In this document: positions 9,044-17,980 of the stretch, one piece after another | How the letters are laid out: the number at the start of each line of letters is the position of its first letter | Numbering within the stretch: the first letter of the stretch is position 1 | Source of the DNA: Achromobacter mucicolens | GTDB lineage: Bacteria > Pseudomonadota > Gammaproteobacteria > Burkholderiales > Burkholderiaceae_B | DNA: 64,000 nucleotides | Direction of reading: 5' to 3' | NCBI RefSeq assembly: GCF_902859725.1 | Contig: NZ_CADIJP010000005.1 | Span: 62,001-126,000, forward strand | Notes under the pieces: generated by a model | What the model was told of the DNA's origin: nothing | Seen by the model: only the letters and a program-made list of their open reading frames with translations | The model's database searches: none | Made by a program: the position numbers and the translations under genes

Positions 9044-9700
9044 ATGCGTATCCTACTGGCCGAAGACGATGTATCCCTGGGCGAGTCGATCGAATCCTGG
9101 CTGGAGCTCGACGGCTACGTGGTCGACCGCGTGACACGCGGCGATCTTGCCGAAACGGCGCTGGCCGCCCACGACTACCACTGCGTGCTGATCGACCGCG
9201 GGCTGCCCGGCGTCTCGGGGGACGACCTGTTGCGGCGGCTGCGTGCGCGTCGCGACAACGTGCCGGCCATCATGATCACCGCCCGAGACGCGGTGCCCGA
9301 CCGTATCGAAGGCCTGGATTTGGGCGCGGACGACTACCTCGTCAAGCCTTTCGACCTGGACGAACTGTCCGCGCGCATCCGCGCTGCGCTGCGCCGCCGC
9401 GACGGACACGCCACCCCTGCGCTCGAGCATGGTGGCGTCTTGCTGGACGTGGCGGCCAAGCAGGTGCGCTTCAATGGGGCGCCGGTCGAGCTGACGGCGC
9501 GCGAGTTCGCCATCCTGCACGCGCTCATCCGGCGGCCGGGCCATATCGTGTCCCGCGCGCAGCTGGAAGAGGCGCTGTATGGCTGGGGCGACGAAGTCGA
9601 AAGCAACACGATCGAAGTCCACATCTACAACCTGCGGCGCAAGCTGTCTTCGGACCTCATCAAGACCGTCCGCCGCCAGGGCTATCGGCTGGCGGACTGA
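9044..9700 (+). CDS. OmpR/PhoB-family response regulator, QseB/PmrA-like
   Basis: 218 residues: REC domain with the acidic pair (AEDD), phospho-acceptor Asp in CVLIDRGLPG (about residue 51) and Lys in LVKPF; then a winged-helix output domain ending EVHIYNLRRKL...VRRQGYRL. It is followed one base later by its sensor kinase, and further on by a YgiW-type gene, which mirrors the ygiW-qseBC arrangement of enterobacteria. Likely controls its own operon and envelope genes; the signal is unknown. Confidence 0.9.
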   Translation: MRILLAEDDVSLGESIESWLELDGYVVDRVTRGDLAETALAAHDYHCVLIDRGLPGVSGDDLLRRLRARRDNVPAIMITARDAVPDRIEGLDLGADDYLVKPFDLDELSARIRAALRRRDGHATPALEHGGVLLDVAAKQVRFNGAPVELTAREFAILHALIRRPGHIVSRAQLEEALYGWGDEVESNTIEVHIYNLRRKLSSDLIKTVRRQGYRLAD

Positions 9701-9701
9701 G

Positions 9702-11093
9702 ATGCGCTGGCGCAAGACGTCTCCCCGGGCCGAGCGCGGCTATTCCCTGCGCCGGCGCCTCATCGGCACGACGCTCGGTTCCAGCATCCTGGTGGGGCTG
9801 GTCAGCACCGTGATCGTGCTGGCCATCGCGCGCAAAGAGGTCAACGACGCCTATGACGACTGGCTGGAAGAGGGCGCGAGGCTAGTCCTTGCGCTGGGCG
9901 AGGGCAGCATCGGTCGGACGGCGGGCCAGCCCGCCGCTGGCGACACGCAGCCGGCACTTCGGTTGGACTATCAGCTGGTCTCGCGCACGGGAGAGGTGCT
10001 GCTGCGGGGCGAAGATGCGCCCAAGCTTCCATTTGTGCCGCCGGACCGGCGCGGCGACCGCTATTACGACGTCCGTGCCGACGGCGAGGACTGGCGCGTG
10101 TACGTGCGCCATCATGACTCGCTCGGCTTCTCGGCCCAGGTCGGTCAGGAGATGGACGACCGTACCGATCTCATCTGGGACATGCTTGAGTCGCTGGCGT
10201 GGCCATTGGTCGGCCTGTGGGTCCTGCTTGGGCTGATCAACTGGTTCCTGATCTGGCGTCTGCTCAAGCCGCTTGCGCGCATGGCGCGCGGCATCGAGAC
10301 CAAATCGCCGTCCGACCTGTCGCCGGTGGCCGAAGAGAGCAGGGCGCATGAAGTGCAGTCCATCACGGCAGCCCTGAACCGCCTGCTTGGCCGGTTGGAC
10401 CACGCGCTTGAAGCCGAAAGGCGCTTCACGGCGGATGCAGCGCATGAGCTGCGCACGCCGCTTGCGGCCCTGGCGTCGCGGATCCAGGTCCTGCAACGCA
10501 GTCATCCCGCCGAACAGGCGCCGGCGCTGGCCGCGCAATTGCATCGCCTGCGCGCCGACATGATGCGCACGACGAGCCTGGTCGAAAACCTGCTGCAACT
10601 TGCCCGGCTGGACCCGCAATCGGGCGACGCCATGCCGCGCGAGCGCATCGACGTCCCCAGCCTGCTGCAAGATGCGGTGGACGCCTGCGCGCCCGCGGCG
10701 GCGGCGCGCGGCGCCACGATCACGATTGCGGCGCGCGAAAAGGAACTGGTCGGCAACCGGGACGCGCTCTTTACCGCCTTGCGCAACCTCATCCATAACG
10801 CGGTGTCGTACGGCCGCGAGGGCGGACAGGTGCGGGTCACCGCCGAACGCGCCGGGCAGCACGTCGCGCTCAGCGTGAAGGACGACGGGGAGGGCGTGGC
10901 CCCAGCCGATCTGGAGCGGCTGACGCAGCGCTTTTACCGCGTCCTGGGCACAAACGTGCCGGGCAACGGCCTGGGACTGTCCATAGTGGCGCGCGTGGCC
11001 AACATGCATCGCGCGGAACTACGGTTCGGTCCTGGGCTGGACGGCCGGGGATTGGGCGTCACGCTGCTGCTGCCGCTAGACATGAACGGGTGA
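9702..11093 (+). CDS. Sensor histidine kinase, QseC-like
   Basis: 463 residues. ATG at 9702, one base after the regulator's stop, chosen over a longer frame that runs through the regulator gene. Layout: TM helix near residues 20-45, a periplasmic domain of about 115 residues, second TM (WPLVGLWVLLGLINWFLIWRLL), HAMP, HisKA with ADAAHELRTPLAAL (phospho-His), and HATPase with NLIHNAVSYG, DDGEGVAP and GNGLGLSI. Autophosphorylates and phosphorylates the upstream regulator. The QseC-type identity rests on the domain layout and the neighbouring ygiW homologue. Confidence 0.9.
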   Translation: MRWRKTSPRAERGYSLRRRLIGTTLGSSILVGLVSTVIVLAIARKEVNDAYDDWLEEGARLVLALGEGSIGRTAGQPAAGDTQPALRLDYQLVSRTGEVLLRGEDAPKLPFVPPDRRGDRYYDVRADGEDWRVYVRHHDSLGFSAQVGQEMDDRTDLIWDMLESLAWPLVGLWVLLGLINWFLIWRLLKPLARMARGIETKSPSDLSPVAEESRAHEVQSITAALNRLLGRLDHALEAERRFTADAAHELRTPLAALASRIQVLQRSHPAEQAPALAAQLHRLRADMMRTTSLVENLLQLARLDPQSGDAMPRERIDVPSLLQDAVDACAPAAAARGATITIAAREKELVGNRDALFTALRNLIHNAVSYGREGGQVRVTAERAGQHVALSVKDDGEGVAPADLERLTQRFYRVLGTNVPGNGLGLSIVARVANMHRAELRFGPGLDGRGLGVTLLLPLDMNG

Positions 11094-11199
11094 CGCAAGA
11101 ATCCGCGTCCCCGCGCAGGGATAAGGTCTGCTTCATCTTCGGGGCGTCAAATGGCGCCATGTTCAACAGCGAAGCGCAATCCGCGCAAGGAGCCGCACC

Positions 11200-11619
11200 A
11201 TGACCCAGATCTCTCGTCGTTCCTCATTCATCCGCACCTTCCTGGCCAGCGCCGTCCTCGCGGGCGCCGCCGTCGCGGGCGTGGCGCACGCCCAAGGCTA
11301 CACGGGCCCCAGCACCGGCAAACCCGCTGCCCAAGGCTACAGCGGCCCCAGCACGGTTGCCGTCACGACGGTCAAGGAACTCCTGGCCAATGGCCGGGAC
11401 GACCAGAACGCCATCCTGCGCGGCCGCATCGTGTCGCACGACGGTGACGATCACTACACCTTTGACGACGGCACGGGCCAGATTCGGGTCGAAATCGATC
11501 ACGAGGACTTTCCGGCGGGCCAGAAGATCGACGACAAGACCCAGGTCGAGTTGCGTGGCGAACTGGACCGTGACCGCAACAACGTCGAGTTCGACGTCGA
11601 CAGCGTCCGCGTGATGTAA
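11200..11619 (+). CDS. YgiW/YdeI family OB-fold stress protein (BOF domain)
   Basis: 139 residues, periplasmic. A Sec signal peptide ends at VAHAQ; the mature N-terminus carries the family's repeated GxxGPS element twice ([16 protein letters not shown]). The BOF domain follows ([53 protein letters not shown]). Family members YgiW, YdeI and VisP are linked to peroxide, acid and antimicrobial-peptide tolerance. AAGGAG precedes the start. It sits downstream of the QseBC-like pair and is probably in its regulon. Confidence 0.88.
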   Translation: MTQISRRSSFIRTFLASAVLAGAAVAGVAHAQGYTGPSTGKPAAQGYSGPSTVAVTTVKELLANGRDDQNAILRGRIVSHDGDDHYTFDDGTGQIRVEIDHEDFPAGQKIDDKTQVELRGELDRDRNNVEFDVDSVRVM

Positions 11620-11684
11620 AGCGCGCGCGGCGGGCGCATACGTTATCCTGTCGACCTCCGATTCGATACCCGTGCCTGTTTGTC

Positions 11685-12332
11685 GTGAATCCCGTAACGT
11701 CCCCCGCCGCGGTCCAACTGCCCGAAGCCTCCATCCGCGCCACCGTCCGGTTGCCCATCCGCCTTACCGATGGCACCGAGGCGCTGGCGCTGGCTTATAG
11801 CTTTCATGGTCTGGCCGATGCGCGCGATCATCTTGCCCTCAAATTCGGGCAACCCGGCCCGCAACCGCTCGTCCGGCTGCACTCCGAGTGCATGACGGGC
11901 GATGTCTTCGGATCGCTGCGCTGCGACTGCGGTCCCCAGCTTCAGGAAGCGTTGCGCCTCATGAGCCAGGAGGGCGGCTATCTGCTGTACCTGCGCCAGG
12001 AAGGGCGCGGCATCGGCCTGTATTCCAAGCTTGACGCCTACCGGCTGCAGGAACTGGGCTACGACACCTACACTGCCAACCTGGAACTGGGCCACGGCCT
12101 GGACGACCGCGACTACACGCCGGCCGCCCAGATGTTGCGGGCATTGGGCGTCGACAATCTTGAACTGCTGACAAACAATCCCGACAAGCGCACCCAGCTC
12201 GAACGCATGGGCATCCGGGTCAGCGGTTGCCGCCTGACGGGCGTATTTCCAAACGAGCACAACAAAGGCTATCTGCTGGCCAAGGCGCTGCGCACGCAGC
12301 ACCGCATCGAACTCGGTCAGACCGAGGAGTAA
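11685..12332 (+). CDS. ribA: GTP cyclohydrolase II
   Basis: First step of riboflavin synthesis: GTP to diaminohydroxyphosphoribosylamino-pyrimidine, formate and pyrophosphate. 215 residues with GTG start. The signature is clear: [20 protein letters not shown] carries the zinc cysteines, followed by [11 protein letters not shown] and the C-terminal [13 protein letters not shown]. It is the stand-alone RibA form, without the RibB domain. No FMN riboswitch is evident in the short upstream region, and no other rib gene is adjacent. Confidence 0.93.
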   Translation: MNPVTSPAAVQLPEASIRATVRLPIRLTDGTEALALAYSFHGLADARDHLALKFGQPGPQPLVRLHSECMTGDVFGSLRCDCGPQLQEALRLMSQEGGYLLYLRQEGRGIGLYSKLDAYRLQELGYDTYTANLELGHGLDDRDYTPAAQMLRALGVDNLELLTNNPDKRTQLERMGIRVSGCRLTGVFPNEHNKGYLLAKALRTQHRIELGQTEE

Positions 12333-12443
12333 CGAAGCGATACGCCCGGCAGCCCCTCCCGGCATAAGGAGAAACCCTTATACTCTGGGCCGGTCGTTGG
12401 GCCGCATTGCCGGCTGCATGGCCGTATCGTTTTGGAATCCCCT

Positions 12444-14876
12444 ATGAATCAACAACATAAAGACCTGTCCGCGCTCGCAAAAGCGTGGCTGTTCGTGCTG
12501 GGCGCCTGCATTCTGGCGGCCGGACTCTTTTTCGGTTACCAGGGTGCGCGCCTCGTGGCGCTGAACGGAAGCTGGTATTTCGTGATTTGCGGCGTTGTGC
12601 TGGCCATCTCCGGCATCCAGATCGCGCGCCGCCGCGCCAGTGGCGGTCTGCTGTACGCGTTGGCCCTGATCGGCACCGCCATCTGGGCGGTGGCAGAGGT
12701 CGGCCTGCAGTTCTGGCCGCTCGTGTCGCGTGTCCTGGTGTTTGTCGGCTTTGGAATCCTGGTGGCACTGTCGCAGCCGCTGCTGCGCCGCGCGCAGAAC
12801 CAGCCGGCCAGCCCCGCACCGTCCCGCATCGCCGCCGCCGTGCTGGCGCTGGCCTTCATTGCGACAGTTGCCGGCATGTTCGTCCCGCACGCGCCGCTCT
12901 CGCAAGGCGAGACCCTCGCGCTCAAGCCTGTTGCTCCGGGCCAGGAGCAGAAGGACTGGGCGCATTACGGCAACACCGCCGGCGGCACGCGCTTCGCGGC
13001 GCTGGACCAGATCACCCGTGACAACGTCAAGGACCTGCAGGTCGCCTGGACCTACCGCACGGGCGATACGCCCGTCAGCCCCGGTGGCGGCGGCGCCGAA
13101 GACCAGCAGACCCCGCTGCAGATCGGCAACCGCGTGTTCCTGTGCACCCCGCACAACAACGTGATCGCGCTGGACGCGACCACGGGCAAGGAACTCTGGA
13201 AAGTCGAGATCAACGCCAAGCAAAAGAAGTGGATGCGTTGCCGCGGCCTGGCTTACTTCGACATCGATGCGCCGCTGGAGCAGCCCACCGTCGAAGGCGC
13301 GACGCCCGTCAAGACCGTCAGCCTGGACGCGGGCGCCGCCTGCCGCCGCCGCATCCTGATGAACAGCGTGACGCCCGAACTGATCGCGCTGGACGCCGAC
13401 ACGGGCGCGTTCTGCGCCGATTTCGGCAAAGCGGGCCGCGTCGACCTGCGCGCCGGCATGGGCAAGGGCGCCGACAAGGGCGAGTACTACCCGACCTCGG
13501 CCCCGACGCTGGCCGGCACGACCATTGTGATCGGCGGCCGCGTCGCGGACAACGTCAGCACCGACATGCCTGGCGGCGTGGTGCGTGGCTTTGACGTCAT
13601 CACGGGCGAGCTGCGCTGGGCGTTCGACCCCGGCAATCCGCAAGACAAGGCCGCGCCCGCCGACGGCCAGACGTACGCACGCTCGACCCCGAACGTGTGG
13701 GCGCCGATGTCGTATGACGCACAGTCCAACACGGTCTTCATGCCCGTGGGCAGCGCCGCCGTGGACCTGTGGGGCGTCAAGCACACCGCGCTGGACCGCA
13801 AGTACGGCGCGTCGGTGCTGGCGGTCGACGCCAGCACCGGCCAGGAAAAGTGGGTCTACCAGACCGTGCACGACGACCTCTGGGACTTCGACGTGCCCAT
13901 GCAGCCGACTTTCGCGGACTTCCCCGTGGACGGCAAGAACGTGCCCGCGCTCGTCTTCGGCACCAAGGCCGGCCAGATCTTCGTGCTGGACCGCCAGACC
14001 GGCAAGCCGCTCACTCGCGTCGAAGAACGCAAGGTGCCGGCCGGCAACATTCCCGGCGAAACCTACTCGCCGACCCAACCCTTTTCGGTCGGCATGCCTT
14101 CGATCGGCGCCAACGACCTGAAGGAATCGGACATGTGGGGCGCCACGCCGTTCGATCAGCTGCTGTGCCGCATTCACTTCAAGTCCAAGCGCTACACGGG
14201 CCTGTTCACCCCGCCGGGCACCGACGCATCGCTCAACCTGCCCGGATCGCTGGGCGGCATGAACTGGGGCGGCATTTCGATCGACCCGGTCAACGGCTAC
14301 CTGTTCATCAACGACATGCGCGTCGGCCTGGAAGTGCAGCTGGTCGAAGCCGGCGCCAACGCCAAAAAGGGCGACGGCAATGAAGCCGCCGCAATCCAGG
14401 GCCCCGTGGCCCTGGCCGGTACGCCTTACGCGATCAACGCCAAGGTGCGATTCATGTCGCCGCTGGAAATCCCATGCCAGGCGCCGCCGTTCGGCACGCT
14501 GACCGCCGTGGATCTGAAGACGCAGAAGATGGTCTGGCAGGTGCCGGTCGGCACCGTGCAGGACACCGGCCCCTTCGGCATGAAGCTGGGCCTGCCGATC
14601 CCTATCGGCATGCCCACCATCGGCGGCACGCTCGCCACCCAAGGCGGTCTCGTGTTCATCGCCGCCACGCAGGACTACTACCTGCGCGCCTACGACGCCG
14701 GCACCGGCAAGGAAGTGTGGAAGGTCCGTCTGCCGGTCGGCAGCCAGGGCACGCCCATCAGCTACAAGTCGACCGTCGATGGCAAGCAATACATCATCAT
14801 CTCAGCCGGCGGGGCGCGCAATTCGCCCGACCGTGGCGACTATGTGATTGCCTACGCATTGCCGGGCAAGGTGTAA
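12444..14876 (+). CDS. Membrane-bound PQQ-dependent dehydrogenase, glucose/quinate/shikimate family
   Basis: 810 residues. Five transmembrane helices in the first 140 residues anchor it in the inner membrane; the rest is an eight-bladed PQQ beta-propeller in the periplasm, beginning DWAHYGNTAGGTRFAALDQI and showing the blade-docking repeats (ALDATTGKELWK, YDAGTGKEVWKV). It oxidises a polyol or aldose (glucose to gluconolactone in Gcd; quinate or shikimate in QuiA) and passes electrons to ubiquinone. The substrate cannot be separated by eye. ATG 12444 was preferred over an in-frame TTG at 12432. A strong terminator follows, so it is probably transcribed alone. Confidence 0.88.
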   Translation: MNQQHKDLSALAKAWLFVLGACILAAGLFFGYQGARLVALNGSWYFVICGVVLAISGIQIARRRASGGLLYALALIGTAIWAVAEVGLQFWPLVSRVLVFVGFGILVALSQPLLRRAQNQPASPAPSRIAAAVLALAFIATVAGMFVPHAPLSQGETLALKPVAPGQEQKDWAHYGNTAGGTRFAALDQITRDNVKDLQVAWTYRTGDTPVSPGGGGAEDQQTPLQIGNRVFLCTPHNNVIALDATTGKELWKVEINAKQKKWMRCRGLAYFDIDAPLEQPTVEGATPVKTVSLDAGAACRRRILMNSVTPELIALDADTGAFCADFGKAGRVDLRAGMGKGADKGEYYPTSAPTLAGTTIVIGGRVADNVSTDMPGGVVRGFDVITGELRWAFDPGNPQDKAAPADGQTYARSTPNVWAPMSYDAQSNTVFMPVGSAAVDLWGVKHTALDRKYGASVLAVDASTGQEKWVYQTVHDDLWDFDVPMQPTFADFPVDGKNVPALVFGTKAGQIFVLDRQTGKPLTRVEERKVPAGNIPGETYSPTQPFSVGMPSIGANDLKESDMWGATPFDQLLCRIHFKSKRYTGLFTPPGTDASLNLPGSLGGMNWGGISIDPVNGYLFINDMRVGLEVQLVEAGANAKKGDGNEAAAIQGPVALAGTPYAINAKVRFMSPLEIPCQAPPFGTLTAVDLKTQKMVWQVPVGTVQDTGPFGMKLGLPIPIGMPTIGGTLATQGGLVFIAATQDYYLRAYDAGTGKEVWKVRLPVGSQGTPISYKSTVDGKQYIIISAGGARNSPDRGDYVIAYALPGKV

Positions 14877-14899
14877 GCCGCGCGGCAACGCAAGGATCT

Positions 14900-14928
14900 G
14901 GGCGCTCCGCGGAGCGCCCATTTTTTTG
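14900..14928 (+). terminator. Intrinsic terminator after the PQQ dehydrogenase gene
   Basis: Perfect 20-base palindrome GGGCGCTCCGCGGAGCGCCC at 14900-14919, directly followed by ATTTTTTT. It begins 24 bases after the dehydrogenase stop. It is the clearest rho-independent terminator in the window. Confidence 0.93.
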
Positions 14929-14932
14929 CAAT

Positions 14933-15148
14933 CTAACCGCTGTGGCGATGCTTGCCGGTCTTGATGAACAAGTCGGAGAATGCCTCCCAGTCGTTCAGAT
15001 AGACGAAAAGCTCTCCCTCATCGCCTTCACATATCGCCGACCCTCGGCTGCTTTCCTCCCAGAATGTGTAGAACGGGAGGCGACGGATGTCTTCGAGACG
15101 CACCAAACGGTCTTTCACGACAGGCAAGCCAAAATAGGTTGTGGTCAT
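14933..15148 (-). CDS. Small hypothetical protein or 3' remnant (71 aa)
   Basis: No family recognised. The sequence looks like genuine protein: MTTTYFGLPVVKDRLVRLED, a Trp/Phe-rich middle (PFYTFWEESS) and ELFVYLNDWEAFSDLFIKTG near the end. The same frame continues upstream of the ATG for about 37 codons without a start codon before a TAG at 15260-15262, and part of that extension (LEFAANAHITKARE) also looks protein-like, so this may be the tail of a longer broken gene rather than an intact small one. It ends beside the dehydrogenase terminator, in a stretch that also holds a broken Bug gene. Confidence 0.4.
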   Translation of the reverse strand: MTTTYFGLPVVKDRLVRLEDIRRLPFYTFWEESSRGSAICEGDEGELFVYLNDWEAFSDLFIKTGKHRHSG

Positions 15149-15703
15149 TTCCCGGGCCTTGGTGATGTGCGCATTGGCCGCAAATTCCAGCCGGTGGGCG
15201 CGTGCGCGGTGGGCGGCTATTGGGTCAACCGATCCTGGACAGACTGGATCGGCGACCGGCTAGGAAAAAGCTTAGCCGGGAAGCGAATCGCCAAGAAGAG
15301 CTAAAGGCGGTAGTTCGGCCGCACTGCTTCGGGGCGGTCATCGCGACACCTGGAACCAACCGCTCATCGAGCGCAATTGCCGGCATATGGCCGCGCCGGT
15401 GCCGCCCGCTGCGCCGACTTGCGCGACGGGAAGCAGGTCCTTGTCCGGATCGTAGGGCAGGGAAGGGAGCACCACGGGATTCAGCAGGATCGCGGACAAG
15501 GGCGCGACCAGCGCAATCGGATTGCCCATAGCTGAACCCGCAGATCAAAATGGCATGAACCGTAGGAGTCGCCGGCATCGCCTTGGGCAATCGCGATGCC
15601 TTTTGCTTCATTTCTTGCAGAAGAGTTCTGCGGAATATCGCGGAGATCGACGGCTGGGCGATCGATACACTTTCAGGCGGAGACAACTGAAAAAGAGCAA
15701 CAC
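15149..15703. other. Gene-poor, decayed stretch
   Basis: This 555-base stretch holds no intact gene. It contains the start-less upstream extension of the 14933-15148 frame, the Bug remnant described separately and the promoter region of the Bug gene at 15704. The longer open frames here on both strands are Arg/Pro-rich shadows. It reads as a site of past deletion or rearrangement. Confidence 0.5.
15338..15529 (-). pseudogene. Remnant of a Bug-family (TTT receptor) binding-protein gene
   Basis: A 63-codon piece whose first 40 residues (GNPIALVAPLSAILLNPVVL, then PSLPYDPDKDLLPVAQVG) match the middle of tripartite tricarboxylate transporter receptor proteins, which normally run about 320 residues with the LPYDPxKDLxPV segment near residue 120. 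An in-frame TGA stands five codons upstream of the ATG and the sequence turns unrelated after about residue 42. It lies 174 bases from the intact Bug gene at 15704, on the opposite strand. Confidence 0.55.
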
Positions 15704-16669
15704 ATGCCTATCGTCACACGCCGCCGCATGCTGCTGGGCAGCGCAGTCCTCAGCGCACTGTTTTCGTTCGGGGCTGGCGCGCAAACCGATTATCCGTCGA
15801 AACCTGTCCGCCTCGTCGTCCCGTATCCACCGGGGGCCGCCACCGACGCCATCTCGCGCGCGTTCGCCCAACAACTGGGCACGATCATGGGCCAACCGGT
15901 CGTCGTCGAAAACCGGCCAGGCGCTGGCTCTGCCATCGGCATCATGGCCGTCAAGAACAGGCCCGCGGACGGATACACCTTGCTGGTCCACGCCGAAGGC
16001 TTTTACAGCGCAAAAATCACGACACCCGCCGCGGACTACGAATTCTCCGACTTTGAAATCCTGGCGCCGCTGGGCCAGAGCAGCTACGCCTTCATCGTGC
16101 CGTCCGACCGAGGCTGGAACCGCCTGGAAGACTTGAAGGGCATTAACCGGGAATTGGATATTGGCGTCGCCGACCTCGGCGTGGGCACATACTCCACGCT
16201 CGCCGCGAGGCTGGCTGCAGGGCTGCGGACGCAATACCGTCCCATTCCATTCAAGGGCGGCGCGGAAGGGCTGACGGCGATTCTTGGCGGGCAGATCGAC
16301 GGCTACTTCACCACGATCGGCACCACCCAAAGCGTCAAGGACAATCCGCACGTCAGGGTGCTGGCCTATACCGGCCGCAAAGGAAGCGTCAGTCATTTGC
16401 CCGGAGTGAAGACGTTTGCCGAGCTTGGCGTGCCGAACATGGTGTTCCACAGCAGCTACAGCGTTGCAGTGCGCAGCGAAACGCCAGAGCCCGTCAGGAC
16501 GAAGCTGGTGGAGTTCGTGCGTCAGGCTGCCACTTCAGCGGCGATGGAAAAGGCGCGGCGGGATTTGTATTTGGAGGGATATGAGGGATCTTTGGACGAC
16601 TACAAGCAAGAGCTCAAGGCGTTGGCCGGTGAGTTCGCGGCAAGCGCCAAGGGGCAGAAAAAGGAGTAG
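15704..16669 (+). CDS. Bug-family periplasmic solute-binding protein (tripartite tricarboxylate transporter receptor)
   Basis: 321 residues. N-terminal signal MPIVTRRRMLLGSAVLSALF...GAGAQ, then the family opening YPSKPVRLVVPYPPGAATDA, GQPVVVENRPGAGSAIG, ADGYTLLVH and the middle LPYD-like region, with the typical PGVKTFAELGVPNMVF near the C-terminus. Members bind carboxylates or aromatic acids in the periplasm. ATG 15704 was preferred because it opens the signal peptide; an upstream in-frame ATG at 15596 adds a non-signal peptide. No transporter membrane genes are adjacent, which is common for Bug proteins in this family of bacteria. Confidence 0.85.
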   Translation: MPIVTRRRMLLGSAVLSALFSFGAGAQTDYPSKPVRLVVPYPPGAATDAISRAFAQQLGTIMGQPVVVENRPGAGSAIGIMAVKNRPADGYTLLVHAEGFYSAKITTPAADYEFSDFEILAPLGQSSYAFIVPSDRGWNRLEDLKGINRELDIGVADLGVGTYSTLAARLAAGLRTQYRPIPFKGGAEGLTAILGGQIDGYFTTIGTTQSVKDNPHVRVLAYTGRKGSVSHLPGVKTFAELGVPNMVFHSSYSVAVRSETPEPVRTKLVEFVRQAATSAAMEKARRDLYLEGYEGSLDDYKQELKALAGEFAASAKGQKKE

Positions 16670-16760
16670 CGGGTGGTTGGTCTGCATCGGTTGGCGACGA
16701 TAATGGCTCCGAGCTGCGAAGGTCCGTAACCGGTGTGGTGATCGCTCCAGCTTAAGTACG

Positions 16761-16776
16761 CATAATGTGTATTATG
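16761..16776. promoter_or_regulatory. Inverted repeat CATAAT-GTGT-ATTATG, possible operator
   Basis: Perfect 6-bp arms with a 4-base centre in an AT-rich patch 77 bases before the DMT permease start. Size and symmetry suit a dimeric repressor (GntR or similar); the regulator is unknown. Confidence 0.45.
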
Positions 16777-16853
16777 TAAAGTAAAGGATCCTGGTGGATA
16801 GAATGTTTGGCTCCCCTAAATAGCCACACCGCCCCAATCAATCGCCCGTTCCC

Positions 16854-17951
16854 ATGTCCATCCGGTCTGCCACCCCTGCGTTAGCAGCCGCGCTCCTGTT
16901 CGGCGCCAGCACGCCCTTCGCAAAAGCTCTGGTCGAAGGCGTCCCGCCGCTGTTGCTGGCCGGGCTGCTCTATCTGGGCAGTGGCTTGGGTCTCGGCATC
17001 CTCCTGGCATTGCGCCACGTCTTGCATGCCCGGACATCGACCGTTCCTTCCCCCTGGCGGATTCCTCGGGCTGATCTGCCCTGGTTGGCGGGCGCAATTG
17101 TCGCGGGCGGCGTACTTGGCCCTGTCCTGCTGATGCTGGGGTTGACCCAGACCAGCGGCGCGTCGGCCTCCCTGTTGCTCAATGTCGAAGGCGTGCTTAC
17201 CGCGGTCATCGCCTGGTGCTTCTTCAAGGAAAATGCCGACCGCCAGATCGTGATGGGCATGATTGCCATCGTTCTGGGCGGCGTCTTGCTGTCCTGGGAG
17301 CCCGGCGGCGCAACGCTGTCGACCGGGGCGCTGCTGATCGTGGGCGCCTGTCTGTGCTGGGCGGTGGACAACAACCTGACCCGGCGAGTCGCCTGCAATG
17401 ACGCCATGCTGATTGCGGGCATCAAAGGCTTGGCAGCGGGCATCGTCAGCACAACCCTGGCACTGCTCGGCGGCGCCGGCTTTCCGTCCGGCGCGGTGGC
17501 GGGCGCCAGTCTTGCCGTGGGATTTTTCGGTTATGGATTGAGCCTCACGTTGTTCGTGGTGGCGCTCCGGACGCTGGGAACCGCCAGGACCGGCGCGTAC
17601 TTCTCCGTGGCGCCGCTTTTTGGGGTGGCGATATCTTTTGTTCTGTGGCCAGAAAGCCCCGGTCTACTCTTTTGGCCGGCCGCGGCCTTGATGGCGCTTG
17701 GCGTTTGGCTGCACGTGCGCGAACGGCATGCGCACGAGCACACCCACGAACCGCTTGAGCACAGCCACCGGCATGTGCACGACGATCACCACCAGCACAC
17801 GCACCCATTCGCCTGGGATGGCGTGGAACCACACACCCATCCTCATCGTCACGAACCTCTGACGCACACCCATCCGCACTACCCGGATATTCATCACAGA
17901 CATCCACACGGTCGCGCACGCAAGAAAGGAAGTTCTCGGGGCTCTCGCTAA
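16854..17951 (+). CDS. DMT-superfamily (EamA) permease with histidine-rich C-terminal tail
   Basis: 365 residues. Ten hydrophobic helices in two EamA repeats occupy residues 1-290 (start SATPALAAALLFGASTPFAK; second repeat around GALLIVGACLCWAVDNN). The tail of about 72 residues contains 24 histidines in HTH, HPH and HH clusters, then a basic RKKGSSRGSR end. EamA carriers usually export metabolites; a His tail of this kind is known from metal transporters and metallochaperones, so metal sensing or transport is a reasonable inference. It is 29 bases upstream of arsR and an arsenic operon, with an arsR operator between them. Confidence 0.8.
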   Translation: MSIRSATPALAAALLFGASTPFAKALVEGVPPLLLAGLLYLGSGLGLGILLALRHVLHARTSTVPSPWRIPRADLPWLAGAIVAGGVLGPVLLMLGLTQTSGASASLLLNVEGVLTAVIAWCFFKENADRQIVMGMIAIVLGGVLLSWEPGGATLSTGALLIVGACLCWAVDNNLTRRVACNDAMLIAGIKGLAAGIVSTTLALLGGAGFPSGAVAGASLAVGFFGYGLSLTLFVVALRTLGTARTGAYFSVAPLFGVAISFVLWPESPGLLFWPAAALMALGVWLHVRERHAHEHTHEPLEHSHRHVHDDHHQHTHPFAWDGVEPHTHPHRHEPLTHTHPHYPDIHHRHPHGRARKKGSSRGSR

Positions 17952-17953
17952 TA

Positions 17954-17979
17954 GTTCAATAATCGTTGTATGATTGAAC
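17954..17979. promoter_or_regulatory. Putative ArsR operator
   Basis: Inverted repeat GTTCAAT (17954-17960) and ATTGAAC (17973-17979) with a 12-base spacer, in the gap before arsR and ending one base from its ATG. Location and TTCAA half-sites suit autorepression by an ArsR-type dimer. Confidence 0.65.
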
Positions 17980-17980
17980 A

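Noticed and set aside
12378-14789. 803-codon minus-strand frame opposite the PQQ dehydrogenase
   Set aside because: Low-information His/Arg/Gly/Ala antisense translation; the plus strand has complete propeller motifs.
17700-17940. Histidine-codon repeats considered as a CRISPR or tandem repeat array
   Set aside because: They are irregular CAC/CAT codons encoding the His-rich tail, in frame, without fixed repeat units.
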